Source: Solimicrobium sp. (GTDB taxonomy: Bacteria; Pseudomonadota; Gammaproteobacteria; Burkholderiales; Burkholderiaceae_D). From it: a stretch of 63,498 bases of DNA. Position 1 is the stretch's first letter. Each line of letters opens with the position of its first letter. Made by a program: the position numbers and the translations under genes. The notes under the pieces were generated by a model, which had not been told where the DNA came from, did not search any database, and was given only the letters and a program-made list of their open reading frames with translations. The stretch covers positions 1 through 63,498 of the forward strand of contig JAJNBE010000001.1 of the NCBI GenBank assembly GCA_021155915.1. The letters are read 5' to 3'. Positions 47,744 to 56,290 of the stretch are shown piece after piece.

Positions 47744-47775
47744 CATGGCAACATGGCAACATGGCAACATGGCTA
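47744..47775. repeat. 8-bp tandem repeat (catggcaa x4)
   Basis: Three exact and one near-exact unit. It lies in a non-coding stretch between the outer-membrane protein gene and hmgA, so slippage here would not change a known protein. Confidence 0.85.
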
Positions 47776-47932
47776 CATTGATTCATGAGAAAAACGTATT
47801 GAGTTTTAACCTAATAGCCCTCGCTCTCTATTAAAATGCTCTTCCCGGGAGCGGAAGAGTCAGCTAAATCGTATGATTTTAATAGTGTAGTAAGAAAGGG
47901 CATTTAATTAGAATCGTGTGGAAGAATCACAA

Positions 47933-49222
47933 ATGCCTCTCAAATATCAGACTGGTTTCGGCAATGAATTTGCCACTGAAGCGATAGAAGGCGCTTTGCC
48001 AATCGGCCAAAATTCGCCACAACGTGTTGCGTATGGTTTATATGCAGAACAAATTTCTGGCACGGCATTTACCGCTCCTCGTAGTCATAATCGCCGCAGT
48101 TGGACTTACCGAATTCGCCCATCGGCTATGCATGACGAATTCAAACAAATGAACCACGAACGCATGGTTAACGACTTCATGCAGATACCGGCTACACCTA
48201 ATCAATTGCGTTGGGATCCGTTACCGATGCCGGTTGAAAAAACGGACTTCATTGATGGCCTAACTACCATGGCTGGCACAGGGTCGCCTGATACACAAAT
48301 CGGCTGCGCCATTTATCTGTATGCCGCCAACGGTGACATGAGTCGTTACTTTTATTCAGCAGATGGTGAATTTTTAATCGTGCCTCAGCAAGGTTGTTTA
48401 TTAATTAAAACCGAGTTCGGTTTTTTGGAAGTTGCTCCGCAAGAAATTGCACTTATTCCCCGTGGGATTCGTTTTCAAGTAATGTTGCCTGAGGGTTCTG
48501 CCCGTGGCTATGTCTGTGAGAATTTTGGTAGCGCCTTTCGTTTACCGGACTTGGGTGTGATCGGGTCTAATGGGCTGGCCAATCCCCGTGATTTTGAAAT
48601 TCCTGTAGCTCAATACGAGAATAAAGAGGGGGACTTTGAATTAGTTGCCAAATTTAGCGGTCATTTGTGGAGTGCTAAAATCGGCCATTCTCCGTTGGAC
48701 GTAGTAGCCTGGCATGGCAATTATGCGCCGTGTAAATATGACTTACGTCGTTTCAATACTATTGGTTCAATCAGCTATGATCATCCGGACCCCTCTCTTT
48801 TCTTAGTTTTCCAGTCGCAAAGTGACACCCCCGGTGTCGATGCAATCGATTTTGTTATTTTCCCACCGCGTTGGTTAGCAGCGGAAAATACCTTCCGTCC
48901 ACCTTGGTTCCATCGGAACATTGCGGCCGAATTCATGGGGTTGATTCACGGTGTTTATGATGCCAAAGCAGAAGGATTTCTACCTGGAGGATCGAGTTTG
49001 CATAACTGCATGGCAGGTCACGGGCCCGATGCACAAACGTTTGCTAAAGCATCTCAAATCGATACATCTTGTCCCCAAAAGGTTACCGATTCTCTGGCGT
49101 TTATGTTCGAGACACGGACGATTTTGCGCCCCACGCTTTTTGCAATGAAGTCACCACTACGTCAAGTAAATTATGCGGATTGCTGGCAAAGTTTAGCTAA
49201 AAATTTTACATCGGAAAGATAA
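47933..49222 (+). CDS. hmgA: Homogentisate 1,2-dioxygenase
   Basis: 429 residues from the ATG at 47933 (GGAAG eight bases upstream); an upstream GTG at 47918 is in frame but the family starts at [17 protein letters not shown]. Iron ligands fall in [15 protein letters not shown] (first His and Glu) and [13 protein letters not shown]. It opens the ring of homogentisate to maleylacetoacetate with Fe(II) and O2 in tyrosine/phenylalanine breakdown. fahA follows after two bases; maiA, which acts between them, is at 18964..19605. Confidence 0.96.
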   Translation: MPLKYQTGFGNEFATEAIEGALPIGQNSPQRVAYGLYAEQISGTAFTAPRSHNRRSWTYRIRPSAMHDEFKQMNHERMVNDFMQIPATPNQLRWDPLPMPVEKTDFIDGLTTMAGTGSPDTQIGCAIYLYAANGDMSRYFYSADGEFLIVPQQGCLLIKTEFGFLEVAPQEIALIPRGIRFQVMLPEGSARGYVCENFGSAFRLPDLGVIGSNGLANPRDFEIPVAQYENKEGDFELVAKFSGHLWSAKIGHSPLDVVAWHGNYAPCKYDLRRFNTIGSISYDHPDPSLFLVFQSQSDTPGVDAIDFVIFPPRWLAAENTFRPPWFHRNIAAEFMGLIHGVYDAKAEGFLPGGSSLHNCMAGHGPDAQTFAKASQIDTSCPQKVTDSLAFMFETRTILRPTLFAMKSPLRQVNYADCWQSLAKNFTSER

Positions 49223-49224
49223 TA

Positions 49225-50532
49225 ATGGCATTGTTATCATTAAATGCAACCCATAACCCATTATTAAAAAGTTGGGTTGAATCGGCTAATCAGATTGATC
49301 ATGATTTTCCCATTCAAAATTTACCTTTCGGTGTGTTTACCACTTCAGATCAACCGCAACCACATGTGGGCATCGCGATTGGTGATGCTATTTTAGATTT
49401 GGTTGTTCTGGCAGAGGCGAACTTGATCGAGTGCCCGGATGCCTCGGTTTTTAATACATCAAGCTTGAATGCGTTTATCGAACTCGGCGCGCCGTTATGG
49501 AGCTCCATCCGTGCGCAAGTGAGCAATTTATTGCAAATAGAAAATGCAATTTTGCGTGATAACCTCGAATTACGAGGCCAGGCGTTGATTGGGCAAGCTT
49601 CTGCTCATTTGTTATTGCCAGTAAAAATTGGTGGGTACACAGATTTTTATTCGTCCAAAGAACATGCTACCAATGTGGGCAGTATGTTCCGGGATCCCAA
49701 AAATGCTCTATTACCGAATTGGTTAGAAATTCCGATTGGTTATAACGGACGTGCGTCTTCGGTAGTGGTTAGCGATACGCCGATACGTCGTCCAAATGGC
49801 CAAACTAAGGGGCCCACTGATGAGCGTCCTGACTTTGGACCCTGTAAAAAATTAGATTTTGAGCTGGAAATGGGTTTTATTATTGGCCGAGGCAATGCAT
49901 TAGGTGAGCCAATTAGCTGTGCGGATGCTGAGCAGCATATCTTTGGCATGGTTCTGTTAAATGATTGGAGCGCGCGTGATATCCAAACGTGGGAATATGT
50001 TCCGTTAGGTCCTTTTAATTCGAAAACCTTCGGTACCACGATTTCCCCCTGGGTGGTTACCATGGAAGCGTTAGCACCTTTTCGGGTTACGACGCCTGCG
50101 CAAGAACCAAAGCCTTTGCGTTATTTGCAATACCAACCTAATAAAAAATATGGCGTCGATATCCATTTAGAAGTGCAATTGAAACCAGAGAGCGGCATTC
50201 AATCTTGCACAATTTGTCAAACTAATTTCAAGCACATGTATTGGAGCATGGCGCAGCAACTGGCGCATCACACCGTTTCTGGTTGCAATACCAGTGTAGG
50301 AGATTTAATGGGTTCCGGAACAATTAGTGGTTCGACTTCCGATTCATTTGGTAGTTTGCTTGAATTGACATGGAACGGGGAAAATCCGTTGACCTTAGTA
50401 GATGGAAGTATGCGCCGATTTATTCAGGATGGCGATGAGGTGACACTTTCAGGTTGGGCGCAAGGCGCTCATTACCGGGTAGGCTTTGGTTTGTGTCGCG
50501 GAACGATTTCACCAGCTAAAGAACTGTCCTAA
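49225..50532 (+). CDS. fahA: Fumarylacetoacetase
   Basis: 435 residues with the two-domain FAH layout: N-terminal SH3-like part (~1-118) and the catalytic fold, with YTDFYSSKEHATNVGSMFRD, LDFELEMGFIIGRGN (metal-binding glutamates) and NDWSARDIQTWEYVPLGPF. It cleaves fumarylacetoacetate into fumarate and acetoacetate, the last step of tyrosine catabolism, using a divalent metal. Starts two bases after hmgA, an operon. scoAB can process the acetoacetate. Confidence 0.96.
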   Translation: MALLSLNATHNPLLKSWVESANQIDHDFPIQNLPFGVFTTSDQPQPHVGIAIGDAILDLVVLAEANLIECPDASVFNTSSLNAFIELGAPLWSSIRAQVSNLLQIENAILRDNLELRGQALIGQASAHLLLPVKIGGYTDFYSSKEHATNVGSMFRDPKNALLPNWLEIPIGYNGRASSVVVSDTPIRRPNGQTKGPTDERPDFGPCKKLDFELEMGFIIGRGNALGEPISCADAEQHIFGMVLLNDWSARDIQTWEYVPLGPFNSKTFGTTISPWVVTMEALAPFRVTTPAQEPKPLRYLQYQPNKKYGVDIHLEVQLKPESGIQSCTICQTNFKHMYWSMAQQLAHHTVSGCNTSVGDLMGSGTISGSTSDSFGSLLELTWNGENPLTLVDGSMRRFIQDGDEVTLSGWAQGAHYRVGFGLCRGTISPAKELS

Positions 50533-50544
50533 ATAGTTCTCTGC

Positions 50545-50600
50545 AAATACAATTGTAGCGAGCGAGCCAAAGACGAAGCTTACAGACCGCAGCATCCGTG
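50545..50600 (+). repeat. Partial family 1 repeat
   Basis: ctctgcaaatacaattgtagcgagcgagccaaagac matches the left half of family 1 (compare copy D from 29850), then the match breaks off before the family 3 repeat begins. A broken copy. Confidence 0.5.
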
Positions 50601-50618
50601 ATCCCTGAAAAATTCGTG

Positions 50619-50846
50619 CAAATTCTCGTTAAAAAATTTTCACCTTGGCCAACTCCAGGTAGCGTTGCAGCTAAAGAAAATCCAACAGGCATATATCGGT
50701 TCTTCTGGTGTTAGGAGTATCTGGCTAAGAGTTGAAATGCAAACACCCACTCTTAGAATACAAAAGGTTAACCTCTTGAATAGGGCCAAAATTCCTTGCC
50801 AAGACCCGGATTAATGGTTCGTCTGTAACAACAAAATCGCTCGGTA
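50619..50846 (-). repeat. Family 3 repeat, right copy (inverted)
   Basis: Reverse complement of 40873..41100, about 9.5 kb away. Lies between a broken and an apparently whole family 1 repeat. Confidence 0.75.
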
Positions 50847-50986
50847 GAGACCTCTGCATAACTTACTGCGCGAGCCAAATTCGGCGTTGCGCGGTGCTCG
50901 CTATCCTCATGTACCTACGTACATTCCGGGTGTTGCGCTCCGTGCGCCTTGACGCTGACTCGCTCGCTACAGTTATGCAGAGGTCT
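50847..50986 (-). repeat. MITE-like repeat, family 1, copy E
   Basis: From agagacctctgcataac to gttatgcagaggtct, 140 bases, in the same orientation as copy A. The interior shows tactgcgcgagccaaattcgg, gtgctcgc.atcctcatgta and gttgcgctccgtgcgcctt. It is well preserved. Confidence 0.85.
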
Positions 50987-51546
50987 ACGGTAATGAGTCC
51001 GATAGTTTCTCGTGGTAATGGCACTACTACACTTAATGACTGCAGAAAAATAGCACTCGCGCTTTACTTGCACGCAGACCTCGTCCAACGTTGTGTTCGC
51101 GACCTCAAGAAAGTCGATTCCTGTGAGATTTTCAATGCCGGACACCACTCGTTTCAGAGTCTGTTTCCACCCAGTATGACACTCTCTGGCTTCCCGCCAT
51201 TGCAAGATCCTGACAGCTTTGACCGCTCAGCATTTCAATCGATTTTGTACGCAGAAATTTTATCCTTGCTCCGGAGTATTCTGTGATCTATTTGTGTGGT
51301 CATTCATAAATAACGACAGGGGAAACGACTGTTAGACTAATCTATTTAGCGAGTCGGACAAATTCAGCCGGCTTGGGCTTCCGACCCCTTCGCCTTCATC
51401 CAGTTATGCACAGCGTTTACTCCACGCTCTCCCTATCGGTAGCTCTATTTTGTTTTGCAATTTCTTTTGCTTCCTTCTAAAGTACAATTATCTGTGGCGA
51501 AATTTTTTCAAGCTCATCCATTAAAAGTCCTTCGAGAGCTGCGAAA
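50987..51546. other. Intergenic stretch with possible decayed coding remnants
   Basis: A plus-strand frame continues from the repeat to 51286 (about 97 codons beyond the repeat from ATG 50993), but has no recognisable domain or ribosome-binding site. On the minus strand, 51345..51545 gives broken fragments such as ALEGLLMDELEKISPQ and GRKPKPAEFVR, with stops and frame changes; this may be a dead gene that I cannot name. Confidence 0.35.
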
Positions 51547-53382
51547 TTAAGTCCAATTTTTCGGAATTTCAGCCATAATATAATCAAAAAAGTATAGTAT
51601 ATCCTTTTGCTTTACGATATCTGGGCCAATTTTAAGACTTAACCAACCATATAATATATTTACTTCTCGTGAAATCATTTCAGGATCTAAAATACCAACT
51701 TCCGAATCTTTTTCATTGCCCGGATAACTATATGTACATGGAAGATATTGAGCAAATTTGTTATTCAACCTCCGACCTGCCGCAATTGCTCCTTTAGCAG
51801 ACATAGGCATTCTGCCTCCATTTGATAGATTATTATTTGACGTTGCTGTTAAAGCATCTTCAAAATTGAGTCTATTATTAATTATTAGTTCTAGCATCAT
51901 ATAATGAATAGGGATTGACGCTGGATTTCTCGCAACTTCGCATCCAAATAATAAATATGCAATTCCCACTAATTTTTCTTTTAATTTGTCAATCTTAGAC
52001 TGCTCATACATCATTTTAGCAAACTCTTCATCAATTTTAGTAAGTCTATTTTCACCACGTATAATTTCTTTTATCCACGTAGCAATTAAAGAATCCTCAA
52101 TAAAATTAGGGATTAATGTATTAAAATAATCTTTATAGCCTTTTAATACATTACTTATCTCCTGGTAGCTTCCCGCACTATCCACCATGTCCTTGCGGGA
52201 ACCTTTTTGGTTGCCGGAAAATACACCGAGTCTTTCTAGAGCTTTAGAGCTAAATAATGACCAAACGCGATACATACTTTCTTTGGGATAGAAGGTCTTT
52301 GCTTCTAACGAAGATAAACTTCTATAATTTTTTATTTCCCTAGTTTGAGATCTATTTGATAATCTAACATGGCTAAAAAAACTAATGAAACCACTGGGGT
52401 CAAATTCGCAATGATTACCTAATGTACGCCTTGTCCTAGAATTTAATAGGAAGTTTAATTTAGTAACAAGAGTATTAACAAATCTATTTTTTATATAGCG
52501 AGAAGATACTAATTGTTGATATTCTTGCTTAAATAAAAACATTATATCAAGCGTGCTGAATAACTCAGGGTTTATAAAATCCAAAACACAATTGACATAA
52601 TTATCATGCTGGAGGTTTTTAATATCCTCTAAAAATGTCGGCAGTAAGTTATATGCATTTTTAAGAATATAATCGTATGCGTTTATCCGACCATTTTGTT
52701 GCCAAAAATCGGCCAAACTTATTAAAGCTATAAATGTCTTGGGAAGTATATAATTATATTTTACTATTGTATTTTGATATGTTCTTTGTGCATTTTTAGT
52801 AGGAGAATTAAATTTTTGATTTGATAGAACCAAATTTTCATCTTTTAATATCCGGAGAATCAAATTAGTCATACCTTGACAAAAGGTATATTCTGCTATA
52901 AAAAGAATTTTAGGAGTAAATTCAGCAATTTTAGTGCCAATATGTTGAATCAATTCATCTGTGATATGTCCATTAATTTTTTCTAATTCACTTGCCTGGA
53001 AATTTCTGGTCGAATTTGTTAGAGCTATTTTATCGATAATTGTTTGGGCATAATTAACAAATATATCTGGATTAATTTTTTTTTGAAGTTCCGAGCATTC
53101 TTTTTTTACAGTCTGATCTAAAGAAACCTGATCATTTGCCAAATCGCTAGATTTATAAATGTCTCTCAAAATAATATATAATGTTTGGAAACATGCCGTT
53201 TTTAAAAGGGTTAATCCTTCATTTTTTAATTCAGCTAATTCCTTCTTGATTTTTGGTTTATTATTTACATAATAATTAGTGTTGACCTCGCTTGAATACA
53301 ACAATTTTATTCCGATGGAATGTAGCATGAAGCTATATGCGAGAGCAGCATCATTTGGAAAACTTGCTAAAAAAGCATTCAA
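51547..53382 (-). CDS. AT-rich orphan protein, 611 residues or more
   Basis: No domain recognised. The protein is helical and Asn/Ile/Lys/Leu rich (for example FINPELFSTLDIMFLFKQEY, GRMPMSAKGAIAAGRRLNN), without signal peptide or membrane segments. The gene is much richer in A+T than its neighbours, which suggests acquisition from an AT-rich source. The frame stays open ~48 codons upstream of the TTG at 53382 to a stop near 53530, with no ATG or GTG, so either TTG is used or the true start has been lost. It lies in the 50.5-60.4 kb accessory island beside a Sel1 protein. Confidence 0.6.
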   Translation of the reverse strand: MNAFLASFPNDAALAYSFMLHSIGIKLLYSSEVNTNYYVNNKPKIKKELAELKNEGLTLLKTACFQTLYIILRDIYKSSDLANDQVSLDQTVKKECSELQKKINPDIFVNYAQTIIDKIALTNSTRNFQASELEKINGHITDELIQHIGTKIAEFTPKILFIAEYTFCQGMTNLILRILKDENLVLSNQKFNSPTKNAQRTYQNTIVKYNYILPKTFIALISLADFWQQNGRINAYDYILKNAYNLLPTFLEDIKNLQHDNYVNCVLDFINPELFSTLDIMFLFKQEYQQLVSSRYIKNRFVNTLVTKLNFLLNSRTRRTLGNHCEFDPSGFISFFSHVRLSNRSQTREIKNYRSLSSLEAKTFYPKESMYRVWSLFSSKALERLGVFSGNQKGSRKDMVDSAGSYQEISNVLKGYKDYFNTLIPNFIEDSLIATWIKEIIRGENRLTKIDEEFAKMMYEQSKIDKLKEKLVGIAYLLFGCEVARNPASIPIHYMMLELIINNRLNFEDALTATSNNNLSNGGRMPMSAKGAIAAGRRLNNKFAQYLPCTYSYPGNEKDSEVGILDPEMISREVNILYGWLSLKIGPDIVKQKDILYFFDYIMAEIPKNWT

Positions 53383-53565
53383 GCTTTTGCTAAACGAATA
53401 CTGACTATCAATTCTGTTACTAATTTCTTCATTTGATGAATCATCGTCGTTTGTACAAAAATGTTCCGCGTGTGTCGGTGTTTGGCTAGAAGATTGGGTG
53501 GAATCTATAGTGTTAGATAGTGTTAGATATTGTTAGATTTGCCAATTGAATTTGTACTAAATCAC
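53383..53565. other. Region upstream of the AT-rich gene with short direct repeats
   Basis: Three copies of a ~10-base unit (tgttagatag, tgttagatat and related) lie at about 53503..53531, just outside the open upstream extension of the AT-rich gene. No promoter is assignable. Confidence 0.5.
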
Positions 53566-54213
53566 TTATTTCTTCTGAATAACTAATAGTTTGAAGAGAG
53601 GGGTTTGCATACTCTTCAGTAAATCCATTACTGGACGTTGAACTTTATCCTGTGCTGTTTCTTCTTTAGTTTTTTTATCATCCGAAGAATTATAATGAGG
53701 GCAGCTAGAGTATCCTCTAGTAAAGAGTGGGTCGGCATAAGAGGAAGCGGGGGAGTCGCCAGAAATAAAGGACACCGGCGGGGCGGTTACTGAGCGACCA
53801 GTAGTAATTGAAAGCATCATCGCTCTTTCCGAATTATAAAATTCCTTATTGTTCCTTGTGTGAAAATAGTTGATTGCGGCTGCATTTCCTTTCTCAGCCG
53901 CTTTATTCATTAAGAAATCCGCTTGTGAAGAATCTTGGGGGGTGACTTGTCCGTTGTATAATAATAGGGCCTGAGCGTACATAGCTTCGGGGACCCCTTC
54001 TTCTACCAGACCGCTATAAATTGTAGCGGCCGCCTCAAACTCGCCATCTTCTTCGTACCTTTGAGCCTTCATCAAAACGTTATTTGCCTTCGTTTCCTCC
54101 GGTATTTTGGAATTGTTGGCTAATGGTTCTGTTGGCTCAATAAAGTGAGTTCGACAGTTGAATTTAGCCGACACATCTATATTTGTATTTTTCTGTGCAG
54201 ACAGACCATTCAT
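53566..54213 (-). CDS. Sel1-like repeat protein
   Basis: 215 residues. Residues ~45-125 carry two or three Sel1/TPR-like repeats: LMKAQRYEEDGEFEAAATIY, EGVPEAMYAQALLLYNGQVT, DFLMNKAAEKGNAAAINYFH. The C-terminal ~90 residues are Ser/Pro rich and unstructured in appearance, ending KLLVIQKK. Sel1 proteins serve as protein-binding scaffolds; several in Legionella-type bacteria are secreted. No signal peptide is seen. A separate Sel1 fossil is at 59989..60210. Confidence 0.7.
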   Translation of the reverse strand: MNGLSAQKNTNIDVSAKFNCRTHFIEPTEPLANNSKIPEETKANNVLMKAQRYEEDGEFEAAATIYSGLVEEGVPEAMYAQALLLYNGQVTPQDSSQADFLMNKAAEKGNAAAINYFHTRNNKEFYNSERAMMLSITTGRSVTAPPVSFISGDSPASSYADPLFTRGYSSCPHYNSSDDKKTKEETAQDKVQRPVMDLLKSMQTPLFKLLVIQKK

Positions 54214-54618
54214 CCTCTCATCTCCAAGGTGTTTGAAAACATAGAATCTACTCCTTAAACTCCCATAGGTCCACCCTAAACCATGCAGCTATCGATGAAC
54301 TCAATGCGAGCACGCCATGGTTAATGTTGATCTATGGCTATTATTCCTACCGTTTCATAAGTCACGAAAATGCCACGACTGGCCATGAGTTCTTCAATAT
54401 CTCAAAAACTCCGTGAAAATTGAAATAAAGCTATACAGCGCGGCTGATGATTTCTACCGGATAGCGAAAGTACGGATCTTTGCATTCGGCACTTCTAGAC
54501 TTAAACGGCTTGCTCACCAAGTTGACAGAACCCATTTACCCTCACCGTCGAAAAAAAATTGACCTTTGCGTATTAAGGATTACAAGCCCGAACTCACAAA
54601 ATTTTCCAAGTGAAAAAT
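54214..54618. other. Intergenic stretch, no gene recognised
   Basis: AT-rich sequence between the Sel1 gene and the toxin-antitoxin pair. Nothing with a recognisable frame, repeat or terminator is seen. Confidence 0.4.
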
Positions 54619-54954
54619 TCAGGCGATGGCTAACATCAGATGTCCGAGAGAGGCAATGGAAGGTTTTACGATGATCTCGATGTCATAACCAAGTCGATTT
54701 AAGCAGTCCATCAATTTTCTCTCGGACAGGTTGGAGAAGTCACCGCGCATCATGTCCGAGACCTTTGGCTGAGTGACACCCATACGTTTAGCCGCTTCCT
54801 GCTGGGTCAGATTAAGGCGGCGCATTGCTTTTCTGATTTCAATGACTAAGCCTGTCTTGATTTTAAGTTTTTCAGCGTCGGGTAGACCCAGATCGGCATA
54901 TACATTACCTGAACTGTGTTGTACCTCGACTCCATTAATGATTCGTTTTTTCAT
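54619..54954 (-). CDS. HigA-type antitoxin (XRE helix-turn-helix)
   Basis: 111 residues. The helix-turn-helix lies near residues 42-80 (MRRLNLTQQEAAKRMGVTQP, KVSDMMRGDFSNLSERKL). It belongs to the antitoxins that pair with phage Gp49-like toxins and bind the operon promoter. AAGGAG lies eight bases before the ATG, inside the end of the toxin gene; the two genes overlap by 20 bases. Toxin-first order is typical of higBA-type systems. Confidence 0.88.
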   Translation of the reverse strand: MKKRIINGVEVQHSSGNVYADLGLPDAEKLKIKTGLVIEIRKAMRRLNLTQQEAAKRMGVTQPKVSDMMRGDFSNLSERKLMDCLNRLGYDIEIIVKPSIASLGHLMLAIA

Positions 54955-55312
54955 TTCGTAACTCCTTTATTCGCGCCTCGGCTATCTTCAGCCGGGCGTG
55001 AATGATGTCCATGTCTTCTTTTGGCGTCGCAATCCCCCGTTTACTTTTTTTCTGGAAGGAATGCAAGACAAACACAGCCTCCTTAAATTTAACGGTATAG
55101 ACGGCCCGATAAGTCCCGTCAATATCACTTTCAACGACCTCGATAACGCCCGCTCCACCAAAACCCTTAAGTATTTTCGCTGCATCGTGTCGATCTCCGG
55201 CCTGAGCTAAGGAGAGAGCGTAACCAACGAGCCGTCGCACGCCTGTCGGGAGTGCCATCAAATCTTTGTAACTGCTTGCAATCCATTCTAGTGGTTTTTC
55301 TTTATTGTTCAT
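54935..55312 (-). CDS. HigB/RelE-type toxin (phage Gp49-like)
   Basis: 125 residues matching the Gp49/HigB group of RelE-fold toxins: SSYKDLMALPTGVRRLVGYA, VIEVVESDIDGTYRAVYTVK, FVLHSFQKKSKRGIATP. Such toxins cleave mRNA at the ribosome; the conserved Arg and Lys residues of the RYxxxF and FxKKs region are present. First gene of the pair, overlapping the antitoxin gene. No Shine-Dalgarno; the promoter lies so close that the mRNA may be leaderless. Confidence 0.88.
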   Translation of the reverse strand: MNNKEKPLEWIASSYKDLMALPTGVRRLVGYALSLAQAGDRHDAAKILKGFGGAGVIEVVESDIDGTYRAVYTVKFKEAVFVLHSFQKKSKRGIATPKEDMDIIHARLKIAEARIKELRNEKTNH

Positions 55313-55318
55313 GAGTCA

Positions 55319-55346
55319 ATTATATATGATAAGGTATATATTGCAA
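55319..55346 (-). promoter_or_regulatory. Promoter/operator of the toxin-antitoxin pair
   Basis: Minus strand: TTGCAA, 16 bases, TATAAT, ending six bases before the toxin ATG. The spacer (TATATACCTTATCATA) is partly palindromic and may be the antitoxin operator. The spacing predicts transcription starting at or within a base or two of the ATG. Confidence 0.7.
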
Positions 55347-55724
55347 ATGGACGTCGTTACAATGAACTGTCGCGTAACAAGGGTATTGCGACAGCCATCA
55401 ATAATCCTTGAAAATAACTCAGGACAGTATCTCTAAAATAGAGGGGAGAATTCTGCTGCGGTGCGTTATCGACTCGGGATTCCTTTCTCATTTATCTCTA
55501 AAATTCTTAGCTGATAATGCATTTTTATAGCAGTTATCATCCAAGGAAGATCATTAAACAAGGAAAATAAGAGGAATTACTATTCAAGAAAGATACCGAT
55601 AACTAAAAATTAAAAACAGGCAATGAAGGTTAGTTTGCAAAAATCTGCGCCATTGTGCAATGGCATTCATTACTTCAATGTTCGCCCCCAGGGCGAGAAC
55701 TTGCCGACGAGCAGTATGATGTGA
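55347..55724. other. Intergenic stretch, no gene recognised
   Basis: AT-rich sequence upstream of the toxin promoter and of the alanine-rich relic. No frame or repeat that I can support. Confidence 0.4.
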
Positions 55725-56132
55725 GTTGCAACGTCGGTCTCATCGGGCGCTTTAGCGAACGCGGTGACGGATGGGGCTACGGCCCATGCGACTGCACCCC
55801 ACGCGGCGCCGTATGCAATGGTGCCTGGCGCTGTGGCGAATGCAGCGACAAATAAAGCGTTAGCTTAAGCAACGAAACCGAGCGTGGTAGCAAATGCAAA
55901 AAGTAATCAAACTTCGGCCTATGCAACGACATCGGGCGCAATGGCGAATGTAACGGTGTCTGGGGCGCATGCCTATACAACCGCAGTCGGAGCGTTAGTG
56001 AATGCAAACGTCAATGGATCTCACGCTTATTCCGTTGAAGGGGCCCTTGCAAATGCAAAAGTGGAGGGTGCGATTGTCGTAAAAATTGAGCATTTTGTTG
56101 CTAATCAGATTTCACCACCTCCAAGGTCTTAA
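55725..56132 (+). pseudogene. Alanine-rich repeat frame broken by an in-frame stop
   Basis: One reading frame encodes repeated GAxANAxxxGA-AYA units (VSSGALANAVTDGATAHAT, SGAMANVTVSGAHAYTTAVG, NVNGSHAYSVEGALANAKVE). It has no start codon at its left end (a TGA at 55722 precedes it) and a TAA at 55866..55868 interrupts it. The spacing of Ala and Gly recalls the collagen-like or YadA-head type left-handed beta-roll of surface adhesins, but the match is only by eye. It is probably a relic; the part from GTG 55884 could in principle be translated (82 residues). Confidence 0.5.
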
Positions 56133-56290
56133 AAACTCCTTTGTTTTAAATAATATTTTTAAGCACTTTTAAACCACCAAGTGTTGTTTCTGACTGAAAG
56201 AATTCAGCCTGAACTTCACTGGTGGCATCATCATTATTGCAAATGTTTTGTGCCTATCATCTGAGATAAATCAAGCAAACACTCAGTCTC

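Noticed and set aside
51345..51545. Transposase or H-NS-like gene on the minus strand
   Set aside because: Suggestive fragments only, with several stops and frame changes; not enough to name.
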